Below the pieces are notes generated by a model that worked only from the letters and a program-made list of their open reading frames with translations, was not told where the DNA came from and did not search any database. Positions 1 to 10,162 of a stretch of 64,000 bases of DNA are shown piece after piece. Origin of the DNA: JAIQFF01 sp963725615 (lineage in GTDB: Bacteria; Acidobacteriota; Terriglobia; Terriglobales; Acidobacteriaceae). The stretch spans positions 14,452-78,451 of the forward strand of contig CAVRZO010000021.1 in assembly GCA_963725615.1 (NCBI GenBank), in the 5' to 3' direction. A program made the position numbers and the translations under genes. Position 1 is the first letter of the stretch; every line of letters starts with the position of its first letter.

Positions 1-1
1 G

Positions 2-3000
2 CTGCGAATCTCGCTGGCGCTAACCGTCGGCGTAGTGCTGTTGAACCCGACAACCCTTTTCCACGCTCAGGTTGACACGGGGAGCATCCTCGGAACGGTG
101 ACGGACCCTTCGGGAGCATTGATTGGCAATGCCACCGTCACCCTGACCAACGAAGGCACCGGTTTCCACTCCTTTCGACCTTCAGTAGGAGCAGGACGGC
201 GGATTCAAATTCACGCCGGTCCGGATCGGAAGCTACACCAGCTCAGCGCTTCTCTCAGGGATTCCAGACCACTGAGGCAGAAGAACATCACGGTCAACGT
301 CGGTTCCGCCGTGGTAGGTGAATTTTCACACTGAAGCCGGGCCAGGTGGGAGCGGGAGACGGTCGAGGTAACGACCAGCTCTCACGCCCGTACTGGAAAC
401 CCAGGACGCTTCGGTCGGCCAGGTGGTCAACAGCAAGAGCGTCAACGAGCTTCCGCTGAACGGACGGAATTTCACCTTCCTGGCACAGCTCGGCGCGGGC
501 GTGAACTCGCCGCAATCGGACACGCGGGGCAACGCGGCCAGCGGCGCTTTCTCGGCCAATGGTCTTCGGTGAGCCCCAGAACAACTACCTCCTCGATGGC
601 ATTGACAACAATTCCGACACCGTGGACTTCCTTAACGGCACGAATTACGTCGTCCTTCCTCCGGTCGATGCGATCCAGGAATTCAAAGTCCAAACCACCG
701 GCTTCAGCGCAGAGTTTGGACGTTCCGGCGCGGCAGTTCTCAACGCCACGATCAAGTCCGGCACCAATAGTTTCCATGGCGCTGCCTGGGAGTTTCTGCG
801 AAACGATGTACTCGATGCGCCCGATTATTTTGAAAGCGCTGGTGGAATCAAAAAGGGTGCACTTCGTTTGAATCAGTTCGGAGTTGCGATTGGCGGGCCG
901 GTGATCCGCAACAAGATATTCTTCTTCGGCGACTATCAAGGCCTGCGCCGTCGCCAGGGAACCATCAAGTCCGGGACCGTCCCTACTCTTCTCGAGCGCA
1001 ACAGCGGTTTTCCACCAACCTTCCCGACCTGATCACTGGAGGTTCCAGGGTCGACGCTCTAAACCGGCAGATTCCGACCGGGGCCATTCTGGACCCCGCG
1101 ACCACCCTCCGGTCACAGTCGGCGTTGCGGACCCCGTATCCGGCATCGTGGCGGCCAAGACAGGGTTTGTCCGTGATCCCTTCGGTACTTGCCCGGCCAG
1201 TACCGCCGTCTTTACCGCTGCCGGTTGCGGCCTCAACCAGCTACCCATCGCGGTTGGATCCAAACGCCATCAAGCTGTTGAATCTTTATCCTGCCTCCAA
1301 CCAACGGCACTCTCTGGGGAATTACGGCGATTCACCCGCCCTAAGCGAACACCGCAACTCGTTTGATACCCGGTTGGATCTCAACTTCAGCGATAAGAAC
1401 CAGTTGTTCTACCGCTTCAGCCTGGTGGACGATCCCCAGTTCATCCCCGGCATCTTCGGCGGCGTTGCCGACGGCGGCGCTTTTCAGGAGGGTAATCAGA
1501 CCGCCCTCGCCCAGCAGAGCGCCTCGGGTGTACCCACGTCTTCTCCCCCAACCTGGTTAACGTCGCCCGCGCCGGACTCAATTACCTGCACACCACACGG
1601 GTTTCACCCTCCGCCAACGATTTCAGCAATATCCCTGCTAGCTTCGGCATTGAGGGCGTTCCACAGGTTCCCGAGAATGGTGGACTACCCGAATTCGGGA
1701 TCAATGGACTTCGACTCTGGGCACCAACGGTTTCCTGCCTTCGGATGAAGTCACTTCTACTTTCCAGGTCACCGACGACCTCACCAAGATCTATCGCAAT
1801 CACACTTTCAAGATGGGTCTTGAGTGTCAGCATGTCAAGTTCTCGACTCTGCAGCCGCCTGGATCGAGGGGAAACTTCGATTACGGGAGCCTTTCGCGGA
1901 CATACCGGACCTGCCCACGGAACACCGGACGGGCTCAGTTGTTGCTGTCGCCCACTGCTCACGCCCGACCCTCGCGTGTGCAGTTGACAACGTAGGAGGC
2001 GCCTCAACCGGGCGGGCAACATCGCAGTAAGCTCCAACATCTCTTTGACCGACAACGGCAACCACTCCTTCGGTATTTACTTCAACGATGATTGGAAGGT
2101 CACACCCAAGCTGACAGTCAACCTCGGCTTGCGTTGGGACTTCTTCGGTCTGGTGTATGACCACCACGGGACGCAGGCGAATTTCGTTCCGGGTGGGCCG
2201 CCGATCGGTGGTGCGTTGTACTTGATCCAAAACGGACCGAGGCGGTACTCAGCTCTCCCCGAGCTTCCTTGCCCTGACGGCTCTGGACGGCATTGCGCTC
2301 GTACAACAAACCAACAAGTACGGTAAAGGGTTGGGGCAGTCGCAGAAGACCAATTTTGCCCCTCGTATTGGTTTCGCCTATCAAGTTACCCCCAAGCTTG
2401 TCGCGCGGGGCGGGTTCGGCCTCTTCTACAATGGATTTGAGAACCGTGGTTATTATCCGAACCTCGGTGAGAACTATCCCTTCCAATTCCAGTTCAATTT
2501 CCAGACTTCCAGGGGCCGGAGGAGGTCTGCACACCGCTAAGTCCGACCAGGCAAGGCCAAGGGCCAGGCATTGCGGAGAAGCCAGGGCGATTACCAGACG
2601 CCGAACAGAATGGGCGGCAACAAGACCCAGCAGACCAGACCCACCAATTCGATGTCACTGCAGGTTGGCTACGAGACGAACCAAGCGCGTCATCTCGAGT
2701 CTTTCCCGAAAAGCAATAATGTCACGCAATCGTGCCTCAGGTCCTGCCGCGGGCGACTTAGTCCGACCAAATTCAGAACTTCCGTCCATTCCCGGATTTC
2801 GGGCAGGCGCGAGTTAGGCCACCACCAATGGGAACAGTTGGTACCATCGCTCCAGATCAAGGTGGAAAAACGTTTGCGAGAGGCCTGAATTTCCTGGGAA
2901 CATACACTTGGTCCAAGACAGCTCAAACCGATGCCAGTGACTTTGCTCAACGGAGGAAGCAGGCAAGGCTACCGGGCCCGGACGTTCCGGGCGTCGGGAT

Positions 3001-3701
3001 CCAAAAGGACTACGGCCTGGCCTTCGTTCGACATTCGGAACGTCATTCCACTTTAGCGGCGGTTACGAGCTCCCCTTCGGAGAAGAGCAAACGTTACATG
3101 TCCGCGGACGGACGCCTCGCGAATGCTCGACGGAGGATGGAGCGTCATCTGGAACGCCACCCTGCCAGGGTGGCCGACCGTTTACCTTCCCTTGCCCACG
3201 GGCACAGCCCAACGGAACAGGGTTGCAATGCGCTCGTCAATCAAGGGACAGACGTCCAAGCTGGGACCGCACACCGACTCGAATGGAAAGCCGCAGTCGG
3301 ACGGAACCCGGCGGCATTCACCCAACCGTGCAAGCTTGTGATCCGGCGGCACTGCCCGACCCTACCGGTCGGTCGCAGGGATGCGTTTCTGGATTAGGCG
3401 GCCTTGGCTGCCCTGGGTGGTGGTCCCACGCAGGTGGCTGGACCGACCTTCAAAAGGCTGGACTTCTCGACCTTCAAGGATTTCCAACTCAGCGAACGCT
3501 TCTCGCTGCAGTTCCGCGCGGAGTTCTTCAACATTCTCAACCACCCGAACTTCAACGCTCCGGGATTCGGCGGCAACGGCGTCGTCTCGATTGGTGGGTC
3601 GCTCAACATCACCGAGCTCGAACTTCGGCGAAGTCGGGTCGACTCGCGATGCTCCGTACGATCCGAGACAGATCCAGTTTGCTCTGAAGTTGTACTTCTA
3701 G
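2..3701 (+). pseudogene. Oar-like TonB-dependent receptor, heavily frameshifted, 5' end cut by window edge
   Basis: Pieces in all three forward frames join into one protein of the Acidobacteria Oar/TonB-receptor type, an outer-membrane beta-barrel with an N-terminal carboxypeptidase-regulatory-like fold. Visible parts in order: the end of a signal peptide, GSILGTVTDPSGALIGNATV (regulatory-like domain, near 80-155), the plug with NYLLDGIDNN and AIQEFKVQTTGFSAEFGRSG (about 584-730), barrel segments IYFNDDWKVTPKLTVNLGLRWDF (split over 2078-2140) and TNFAPRIGFAYQVTPKLVARGG, RAEFFNILNHPNFNAPGFGG near 3518-3575, and the C-terminal RQIQFALKLYF ending at 3701. At least eight frame changes separate these pieces, yet each piece is well conserved. 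Reading errors in a multi-copy gene family or a fresh pseudogene are both possible. The start codon lies outside the window. Substrate unknown, probably a polymer-derived ligand. Confidence -1.
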
Positions 3702-3820
3702 GCTAAGATGGGATCCCCGGCGGAAGGCCTTCTGGTCGAGGCGCTCTGCCGGGGGTAACGCATTCTGCAGCTCCATTCCCGCCTGCTAAAGCGCGGTGAT
3801 AACATACGAAGACCGTGACC

Positions 3821-5231
3821 ATGAGACGCCCGTCGATTTGGTTTGCTTCCTGGTTCTTCTGGTGTACGGTTGCCCTCGGTCGGCAGCCGATGCGCCAGCC
3901 GAGCAAGCCTCGACCGCAAATTCCAGTCAGCCGTAGCCCAGTATGAATCCGGCCACTTCGCACAGGCTGCGGCGCAGCTGGAAGCGCTGCTTCGCCAGGT
4001 GCCGGAGAGCTTTGAGGTGCACGAACTGCTGGGATTGGTCTATGCCGCGCAATCGCAAGATGCCCAGGCCAGGAAGCATCTGGAGACGGCGGTGCGCCTC
4101 AAACCGGATTCGGCCGCGGCCAGGACCAATCTGGCTGCGAACCTGGCGCGCATGGGAAAGCTGGACCTCGCCGAAGCGGAGTTCAAGAAGGCAATCAAGC
4201 TCGAACCGAGGAACTTCGACGCCAACCACAACCTGGGTGAGCTTTACGCCCGCTCGGGAAGAGTTGCCGACGCCGCGCCCTTTCTCGAGCAGGCCCAGCG
4301 GATCGATCCTTCCTCCTACGACAACGGCTACGACCTGGCTCTGGCTTATATTCTGACCGGGCGGCTCACGGATGCCCGGCAGTTGGTGCAAGATCTGTTG
4401 AAAACGAAGGACACCGCGGAGTTGCACAACCTGCTGGCCGAGATTGAAGAAAAAGACGGGAAATTTGTGGCGGCGGCCAACGAGTATGAAACCGCAGCCC
4501 ACATGGATCCCAGCGAGAGCAATCTGTTCGACTGGGGGAGCGAACTGCTGATTCATCGCACGCTGGAGCCCGCCATTGAAGTGTTCCAGCACGCCACCGA
4601 GCGCTATCCCAATTCGCCCCGGCTGTTGATCGGCTTGGGTATGTCCCTCTACTCGCGCGGCAACTACGACGAGGCGGTCAAATCGCTGCTGCGGGCGGCG
4701 GACCTGAATCCCTCCGACGCGGGGGCCTATCTTTTTCTGTCCAAGGCCTACGACAGTTCGCCGAGCCAGGCGGATGAAGTCATCCAGCGCTTTCGCCGCT
4801 TTGCGGAACTGCAGCCGCGTAACCCGCGAGCCTCTTATTATTATGCGATGAGTTTGTGGAAGGGGAAGCGGGCGCAGGATCCGGGCCTGGACCTTCAGCA
4901 AATCGAAGTCGCTGCTGAAGCAGGCGATTGCGCTCGATCCGAAATACGCGCGAGGCCCACCTGCAGCTGGGCAATCTCTATTCCGACCAGAGCAAGTATG
5001 CCGAGGCCATCCCCGAATACGCGCGGGCTCGGGAGCTCGATCCGGACCTGGGAGACGTCTATTACAGGATGGGACAGGCCTACGTTCACGTTGGCGAAAA
5101 GGACCGCGCCCAGGAGCAGTTCGAGATCTATCAGCGGGTCCGCGCCGAGCACATGGCCGAACTCGACAAGCAACAGTGCGGACATTCGACAGTTCGTCTA
5201 TTCGGCGAAGGATGGGCCATCGGCGAAGTGA
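3821..5231 (+). CDS. Secreted tetratricopeptide-repeat protein (frameshifted)
   Basis: The main frame (3843 on) is a row of TPR units from about 3925 to 5150, with canonical pieces such as LLGLVYAAQSQDAQARKHLE, AEAEFKKAIKLEPRNFDAN and AVKSLLRAADLNPSDAGAY. The natural start is probably ATG 3821, which gives the signal-peptide-like MRRPSIWFASWFFWC in another frame and needs one or two indels near 3870-3905 to join. Two more shifts lie near 4900-4960: SLLKQAIALDPKYAR continues as EAHLQLGNLYSDQSKYAEAI. A final one near 5175 restores ADIRQFVYSAKDGPSAK at the stop. TPR proteins act as protein-protein scaffolds; the partner is not evident. It follows the TonB receptor by about 120 bp and may be cotranscribed. 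Confidence -1.
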
Positions 5232-5350
5232 TTTGATGTGTCACGAGCGTAGGCTCGTGCGTCCACATCGAGCTATGGAGTCAACGCCGGAATAGGTAAT
5301 GACATCCGACTTTTCATCGCTGACTGCGAGAGGCCGGGCTGCCGGCGCAG

Positions 5351-6496
5351 TTGCTCCCTCGCGAACTCGCCCGGCAGCTCGCCTGCAACCGCCGCGAGTT
5401 CCTGCGGAACGCCGCAGGACTGGCCCTGGGGAGCGCACTGCTGCGCCCGAGCGCGATGGCCCGAGCGCTGGCGCCCCGCAAGAAGAGAAAAGTAGTCGTC
5501 ATTACCTTCGGCGGTGGAGCACGGGACCAGGAAACATTTGCGCCGGAAGGGCAGGAGAACATTCCGCACCTGATGCGCGAACTCATTCCGCAGTCGGCTT
5601 TCTTTACCCAGGTGGTCAATCGCGGAATCCTCGGCCACTACGTGGCCACGGCCAGCCTGGTCACCGGAGTTTACGAGACCTTCAATAACTTTGCCGCGGT
5701 CCCGCCGGAACACCCAACGGTGTTTGAATACTTCCGCAAGGACTTGAAGCGTCCGAGTTCGGATGCGTGGGTTGTGGCGCCCAGCAACGGTTTCAACCGG
5801 ATTGGCGAGAGCAACCATCCTTCCTATGGCGGGGGATCGGGCGCAACCGTGATTCTGCCGAAGCATTTGCTGTCGGCGGCCATGTCGGGAGCGAGCAGCG
5901 ACGTTGACCATCTGCTGCGCGACAACTACGAGACGCCGTTCTACGCGCCCGAACTCGGAGGCCGCGAGTTTGAATTGCAGCAGTTGGAAATGCTGCTGAA
6001 GCTTTCGGTGGACGACTTCAAGGCCCACGCACGTACGCTCTCGAGCCCGGACGAGCTCTCGGTGTACATCGCCCGCCAGTTGATGCGGCAGGTGGCGCCC
6101 AGCCTGTTGTGGATCACCATGCACGATATCGATATCGCCCACGCAGGCGCCTATTCGCTTTACATCGAGGGCATCCGGCGGACGGATCGTCTGTGCGCCG
6201 AGTTGTGGCAGGCGATCCAGACCGAGCCCGAATACGCCGGCAACACGACGCTTTTCATCCTGCCTGATTTTGGGCGGGATTCAGACGAGGATTCCGGGGG
6301 AAATGGATTTCAGCATCATCGCACGGGTGATGTACTCTCCCGGACAACCTGGATGATGGCGCTGGGCGCGGGTGTGCGCCCCGGCGTGGTTTTCGACCGC
6401 GCCATGGAGTCTACCGATCTGGTGCCGACCATCGGCTCGATGCTGGATTTTTCCGCTGCGCTGGCGCAAGGCAAGCCGATTCCGGAGCTGTTGTAG
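5351..6496 (+). CDS. Tat-exported alkaline-phosphatase-superfamily-like protein (DUF1501-type)
   Basis: 381 aa. The N-terminus carries a twin-arginine signal (NRREFLRNAAGLALGSALL, about residues 13-31), so the protein is exported folded. The body resembles DUF1501/sulfatase-like proteins of the alkaline-phosphatase fold: VVVITFGGGARDQETF near the start, a late metal-site-like FILPDFGRDSDEDSGGNGFQHHRTGD, and STDLVPTIGSMLDF near the end, where sulfatases have D-x-x-P-T. The usual Asp-nucleophile motif is not obvious because FGGGARDQ replaces the common F-x-G-G-x-S/D pattern. The start is TTG 5351; an ATG at 5299 is out of frame by one indel and could supply a longer N-terminus. The next gene begins 4 bp after the stop, so the two are almost certainly cotranscribed and linked in function. 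Enzymatic activity is unproven. Confidence -1.
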   Translation: MLPRELARQLACNRREFLRNAAGLALGSALLRPSAMARALAPRKKRKVVVITFGGGARDQETFAPEGQENIPHLMRELIPQSAFFTQVVNRGILGHYVATASLVTGVYETFNNFAAVPPEHPTVFEYFRKDLKRPSSDAWVVAPSNGFNRIGESNHPSYGGGSGATVILPKHLLSAAMSGASSDVDHLLRDNYETPFYAPELGGREFELQQLEMLLKLSVDDFKAHARTLSSPDELSVYIARQLMRQVAPSLLWITMHDIDIAHAGAYSLYIEGIRRTDRLCAELWQAIQTEPEYAGNTTLFILPDFGRDSDEDSGGNGFQHHRTGDVLSRTTWMMALGAGVRPGVVFDRAMESTDLVPTIGSMLDFSAALAQGKPIPELL

Positions 6497-6500
6497 CTTT

Positions 6501-7706
6501 ATGCTTCCGAGCGATCTCAAACCGGAGCAGTTCAGCGGCTATCCGCGCGAGGCCCGAAAGCTGATCACGGGCTACGTGGAGACACTGCAGCGGCTGCCGC
6601 TGAGCTTTGTCCCGAGCTTGCTGCGAGAAGTCATCGACTACGATTTCAAGTTCCCTCCCGAGCGCAAGGCCATCGAAAAGGAACTGGCAAATCTGAAGTC
6701 TCTTTCCCCGGAGCAGCTGAAGGAATGGTTCCAGGGATTTGCCCAGATCAAGCAAACTCCGAAGCTCGAAAGTGTTGACTGGGTAAACTCACCCGGTCTG
6801 TTTGTTGAACAGCTGTCGGCGCACCTCTGGGCCACTCATCAACTGGACGCCTTTCGCAAGGCGGCGATGGATTACGCGAGCCGTCTGCAAGCCGTGGCGC
6901 CGCCAGAGCCGCCACCGGTGCCTCGGCTCGGGATTGCCGTCATCGGGCAGGGCGCGGCTGCTCACGACGAACCTCTCTTTCGCAAACTACGCGCCCATGG
7001 CGGATACTTCAGCCGGGTCAATCCGGAAAACGGACTGGAGACGCTGTTGAATGCGGTTGCCGCCCGCGCGAAGGCGCATCCCGCTCCCTACGCTCACTGG
7101 TACATCGACGGAGGTCAGGCAGCCAATCACGATCCTGCGCTCACCTGTGTCTCCTACAATGCTCTGGAACCCGCGCGGGCGGCCCTGTTGCGCAAGATGC
7201 ACGGGGAGATCGAAAGACCCGGCATGGGACCGGAGGCGCTGCGCACGCTGCTGGCGCAGATGCGTCCAGCTGATCTCGGCATGGGAAAAGCAGAAGACGA
7301 GGTGCTCAATCGCTTCCAGGTCAAGCTGCTGACTGAGGGTTCGGGAACGCAGATTTTCAGCACGACATTCGCGCAATGGGCGGCCCGCGAGACCTTGCGA
7401 CGCGCCCAGCCACTTACCTTGATGGTGCGCTTCGCTCCGCGACAGCGGCAGCGGCCGATGAACGAGTTGCTGTCCGGCCTTCGGCCCAATGCTGAGCTCG
7501 ATCCAGCGGGCTCACTGGTGGATGCCGACATGGGCTCTTACTACACGTATCTGAACCAGCAGCGGCTGGCCGGAGCGGAGAAATCTTCCTTCCTGGTATG
7601 GTTCGAAGGCCACGATGAAGCCCTCGCCATCGGCCCGGCCATGCCGAGGGGAACACAATCGTCCAGTCCAACCGACCTCAAGCAATTGCTCACCTGGGCG
7701 AGCTAA
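6501..7706 (+). CDS. Unrecognised conserved-looking protein paired with the phosphatase-like gene
   Basis: 401 aa from ATG 6501, four bases after the preceding stop; the open frame extends further upstream but overlaps that gene. I do not recognise a named family. No signal peptide or membrane segment is seen, so the protein is probably cytoplasmic. The N-terminal third is helical and charged, with a proline-rich hinge (VAPPEPPPVPRLG) near residue 137. The central part contains PYAHWYIDGGQAANHDPALTC, with conserved-looking His, Asp and Cys. The end has TYLNQQRLAGAEKSSFLVWF. Tight coupling to the exported phosphatase-like protein suggests a shared process, but no function can be assigned. Confidence -1.
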   Translation: MLPSDLKPEQFSGYPREARKLITGYVETLQRLPLSFVPSLLREVIDYDFKFPPERKAIEKELANLKSLSPEQLKEWFQGFAQIKQTPKLESVDWVNSPGLFVEQLSAHLWATHQLDAFRKAAMDYASRLQAVAPPEPPPVPRLGIAVIGQGAAAHDEPLFRKLRAHGGYFSRVNPENGLETLLNAVAARAKAHPAPYAHWYIDGGQAANHDPALTCVSYNALEPARAALLRKMHGEIERPGMGPEALRTLLAQMRPADLGMGKAEDEVLNRFQVKLLTEGSGTQIFSTTFAQWAARETLRRAQPLTLMVRFAPRQRQRPMNELLSGLRPNAELDPAGSLVDADMGSYYTYLNQQRLAGAEKSSFLVWFEGHDEALAIGPAMPRGTQSSSPTDLKQLLTWAS

Positions 7707-7713
7707 GCTCTCG

Positions 7714-7820
7714 TGTAGGGCGGGCGCCCTCGCCCGCCATTTTTGAAGTTGATTTTGATTCTGGGTGTTGAGAGCACAAGGTCAAAGTCACAAGCGGCGG
7801 GCGAGGGCGCCCGTCCCACA
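7714..7820. repeat. Intergenic inverted-repeat element (GGGCGGGCGCCCTCGCCCGCC type)
   Basis: Two 25-bp arms at 7714-7738 and 7796-7820 are inverted copies of each other with few mismatches, around a core of about 57 bp. The element fills the gap between two convergent genes, where it could act as a bidirectional transcription barrier. Similar arms appear at 28480-28600 and 47993-48120, so this is a dispersed family. Confidence -1.
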
Positions 7821-7832
7821 CCGGTATCTTAT

Positions 7833-9911
7833 TTACTTCGACAACACGGCTACGCCATACACCGGGAGCTTGACCGACTGTTTCGATCCGCCTTCGAGCA
7901 CGTCATTCATGGTTGAAGGCAGAGCAACGGTCTGCTCAGCCTTCGAAAGGTTGACCAGAATGTAGACGACGCCCCGATCGCCATAGCGCGGATACACTTC
8001 AACCCCTTCCGGAACCGCGCCCAGCACTGGTTTCACGCCGCTGACGTCAGCCATCCATTTCGCTGCTGCAGTCATGGCGGAGCCATCGAGCCAGGCGCCG
8101 ATATAGGTGATCCGGCCTTTGCCCACTTTGCGGGTGATGGCTGCCGGTTTGCCGTCGAGCCAGCCGTTACTCTTGCCGTAAGTCTCAAGGACTTCGGTGT
8201 CTTTGTCATTCGCACTTAACAACTCAGCCCACAGCTTGCTTTGCCCGGAGCCGAACTTTCCTTCTATCGCCACCGGATCAATCAGCGCGTAGTATTGCTC
8301 AACTCGTCCACCCAGCAGATCAGCAAGCGGGCCGGGCTGGCGTTGCGGCTGCAAGCCATTGTCTTCGTCTTTCATGGCAGAGCGCTGGCCCAACACCAGG
8401 TGTCCGCCCTGGCGGACATACTCGGCAAGATTTCTAGCGGCTGCGTCTGAAAGCACGTTCAGTCCGGGAGCGACCACCAGCTTGTATTGGCTCAGGGGAG
8501 CAACGGGCTCAACCACGTCAATGGATTGACAGACGGTCCGCAGCGGACCGTAGTAGGTCACAAGTTCGTCGATAGGGTCGTAATTCTTGTTGTGGCGCTG
8601 CCAATCAATGGCCCAGCGGCTGTCATAGGAATGCAGCATCGCGACTTCGGATTTCACCGACGTTCCCGCCAGCGCCGGAGCAGCCTTGGCAAATTCCTGT
8701 CCAATCTGCTGCGCTTCGGCGTACAGCGGCACGGGCGTGCCGTCCGCTCCCAGCAGCGTGCCGTGATATTCCTCCTGGCCATTCAAGGCGCTGCGCCATT
8801 GCCAGTAACTCACAACGTCGGCGCCGTGTCCGACGGCGTGCCAGGCCATCGCGCGGACCTCTCCTTTGTCGAGGGAGTTGTTGATGGGCGCCCAGTTTAC
8901 CGAGCCCGGCTGGGTCTCCATCACCCAGAAATTCTTGCCTTTGAATCCGCGAGTCAGGTCGTGAGCGAAGCCGTTCTTGGCCGGGTTGAGATGTCCCTGC
9001 CCGACGTAGTCGTCCCAGGCCGCCAGGTCGAGATCTTTTTCGACAACGTAGTGATCGAAGCCGTCATACCATCCCATGGTGTTTGTGGTGATGAATTGTT
9101 TGGGATCGGAGTTGGCGCGAATCACTTCCAACTGGTTCTTCTGATAGCTGCGCCAGGTGTCGCTGACGAATCGCTTCCAGGCCAGCAGCAGCCCGGGATT
9201 GCCGTATTGCGTCTGGATCGGGACCTGGTCCCAGGCGAAAATGGTTTCGCTCCAGTAGGCGGTGGTCCAGCGCGTATTCAGATTGTCGAGAGTGCCGTAA
9301 CGCGCCTTCAGCCATTGCTGGAATTGCGCCTTGGTATCGGGATCGAACGAGATGTCGGAGTACTCGTTATCAATTTGCCAGCCCAGCACCCAGGGATTGC
9401 GACCGAAACGTTTGGCCAGTTGCTCGGCAATTTTGCGCGCCAGTTCGCGATATTTTCCATTGGCAAAATTGAACTGTTGTCGATTGCCATGTTCGGCACG
9501 GTGGCCTTCTTCATCCACGCGCAGCGTCTCAGGATATTTTTGTGTCAGCCACGCCGGCGGGGCTGCTGTGGGAGTGCCAACGACCGTGTAGATGCCGTGT
9601 TTCGAAGCAGCAGTGACCGCCCTGTCCAGCCAGTCGAGATCGTATTGGCCTTCGCTCGGCTCCATGCGGCTCCAGGCGAATTCGCCGACGCGCACCATGC
9701 GAATTCCCGCTTGCTGCATCAGCGTGAGGTCAGCGTCCCAGCGGGACTCTGGCCACTGTTCCGGATACCAGGCAGTTCCCAGCATGATGGGCGGAGGAGG
9801 CGGCGTCTCGGCGCGGAGGGTGGTGGTCAGCAGAATAATGGCGGCAACAGCGAAGCAGGTTGCGAGATTTGCTGCGAACTCCAGTCGTTGTGATGGTCGA
9901 ATCTTGTCCAC
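7833..9911 (-). CDS. Beta-galactosidase, glycoside hydrolase family 42, exported
   Basis: 692 aa. It hydrolyses terminal beta-galactosides, probably outside the cytoplasm: residues 12-34 form a signal-type hydrophobic stretch ending in LRAE. GH42 hallmarks are clear: GTAWYPEQWPESRWDADLTLM (TIM-barrel entry, 45-65), the acid/base Glu183 in GWQIDNEYSD, and the nucleophile Glu332 in FWVMETQPGSVNW. A trimerisation-like domain follows from about residue 400, with LVVAPGLNVL, then a C-terminal beta domain. Family length is usually about 650-700. It is the last gene of a minus-strand run: symporter, small membrane protein, GH42, with 45 bp between it and the small protein. This fits galactoside breakdown feeding galactose to the symporter. 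Confidence -1.
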   Translation of the reverse strand: MDKIRPSQRLEFAANLATCFAVAAIILLTTTLRAETPPPPPIMLGTAWYPEQWPESRWDADLTLMQQAGIRMVRVGEFAWSRMEPSEGQYDLDWLDRAVTAASKHGIYTVVGTPTAAPPAWLTQKYPETLRVDEEGHRAEHGNRQQFNFANGKYRELARKIAEQLAKRFGRNPWVLGWQIDNEYSDISFDPDTKAQFQQWLKARYGTLDNLNTRWTTAYWSETIFAWDQVPIQTQYGNPGLLLAWKRFVSDTWRSYQKNQLEVIRANSDPKQFITTNTMGWYDGFDHYVVEKDLDLAAWDDYVGQGHLNPAKNGFAHDLTRGFKGKNFWVMETQPGSVNWAPINNSLDKGEVRAMAWHAVGHGADVVSYWQWRSALNGQEEYHGTLLGADGTPVPLYAEAQQIGQEFAKAAPALAGTSVKSEVAMLHSYDSRWAIDWQRHNKNYDPIDELVTYYGPLRTVCQSIDVVEPVAPLSQYKLVVAPGLNVLSDAAARNLAEYVRQGGHLVLGQRSAMKDEDNGLQPQRQPGPLADLLGGRVEQYYALIDPVAIEGKFGSGQSKLWAELLSANDKDTEVLETYGKSNGWLDGKPAAITRKVGKGRITYIGAWLDGSAMTAAAKWMADVSGVKPVLGAVPEGVEVYPRYGDRGVVYILVNLSKAEQTVALPSTMNDVLEGGSKQSVKLPVYGVAVLSK

Positions 9912-9956
9912 GGGAAGCTCCTGATCTCAGTGGATGAAAGTTACAGGAAGTCTGAA

Positions 9957-10154
9957 TCAGACTTTGGTTCCACGCCTGCCTAAGAAGAGCATGAACGCGC
10001 CAAACAGGAGCATGACAACTCCCCACTCGAGGTTGATGTTGATCCCCAGCGAGCGTTCATAGATGGCTTTGTCGCTCAGTTCGCCGAATACGATCAGCAG
10101 CACGCCGAAGATGGCGAACAGGAAACCAATTGGCAGTCGAATGTCGAGACCCAT
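9957..10154 (-). CDS. Small two-helix membrane protein next to the sugar symporter
   Basis: 65 aa from ATG 10154, preceded by AGGAGAAAAG, a strong ribosome-binding site that decides this start over the longer upstream open frame. Two hydrophobic helices (about residues 8-24 and 42-58) with a short polar loop containing LSDKAIYERSLGININ are seen. It starts 8 bp downstream of the symporter stop, so it is cotranscribed. It may be a stabilising or accessory subunit of the symporter; I know no precise family name. Confidence -1.
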   Translation of the reverse strand: MGLDIRLPIGFLFAIFGVLLIVFGELSDKAIYERSLGININLEWGVVMLLFGAFMLFLGRRGTKV

Positions 10155-10162
10155 CTTTTCTC

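Noticed and set aside
8487..9893. 468-aa plus-strand ORF opposite the GH42 gene
   Set aside because: It is antisense to a clear GH42 gene with intact catalytic motifs; long shadow frames are common in GC-rich DNA.
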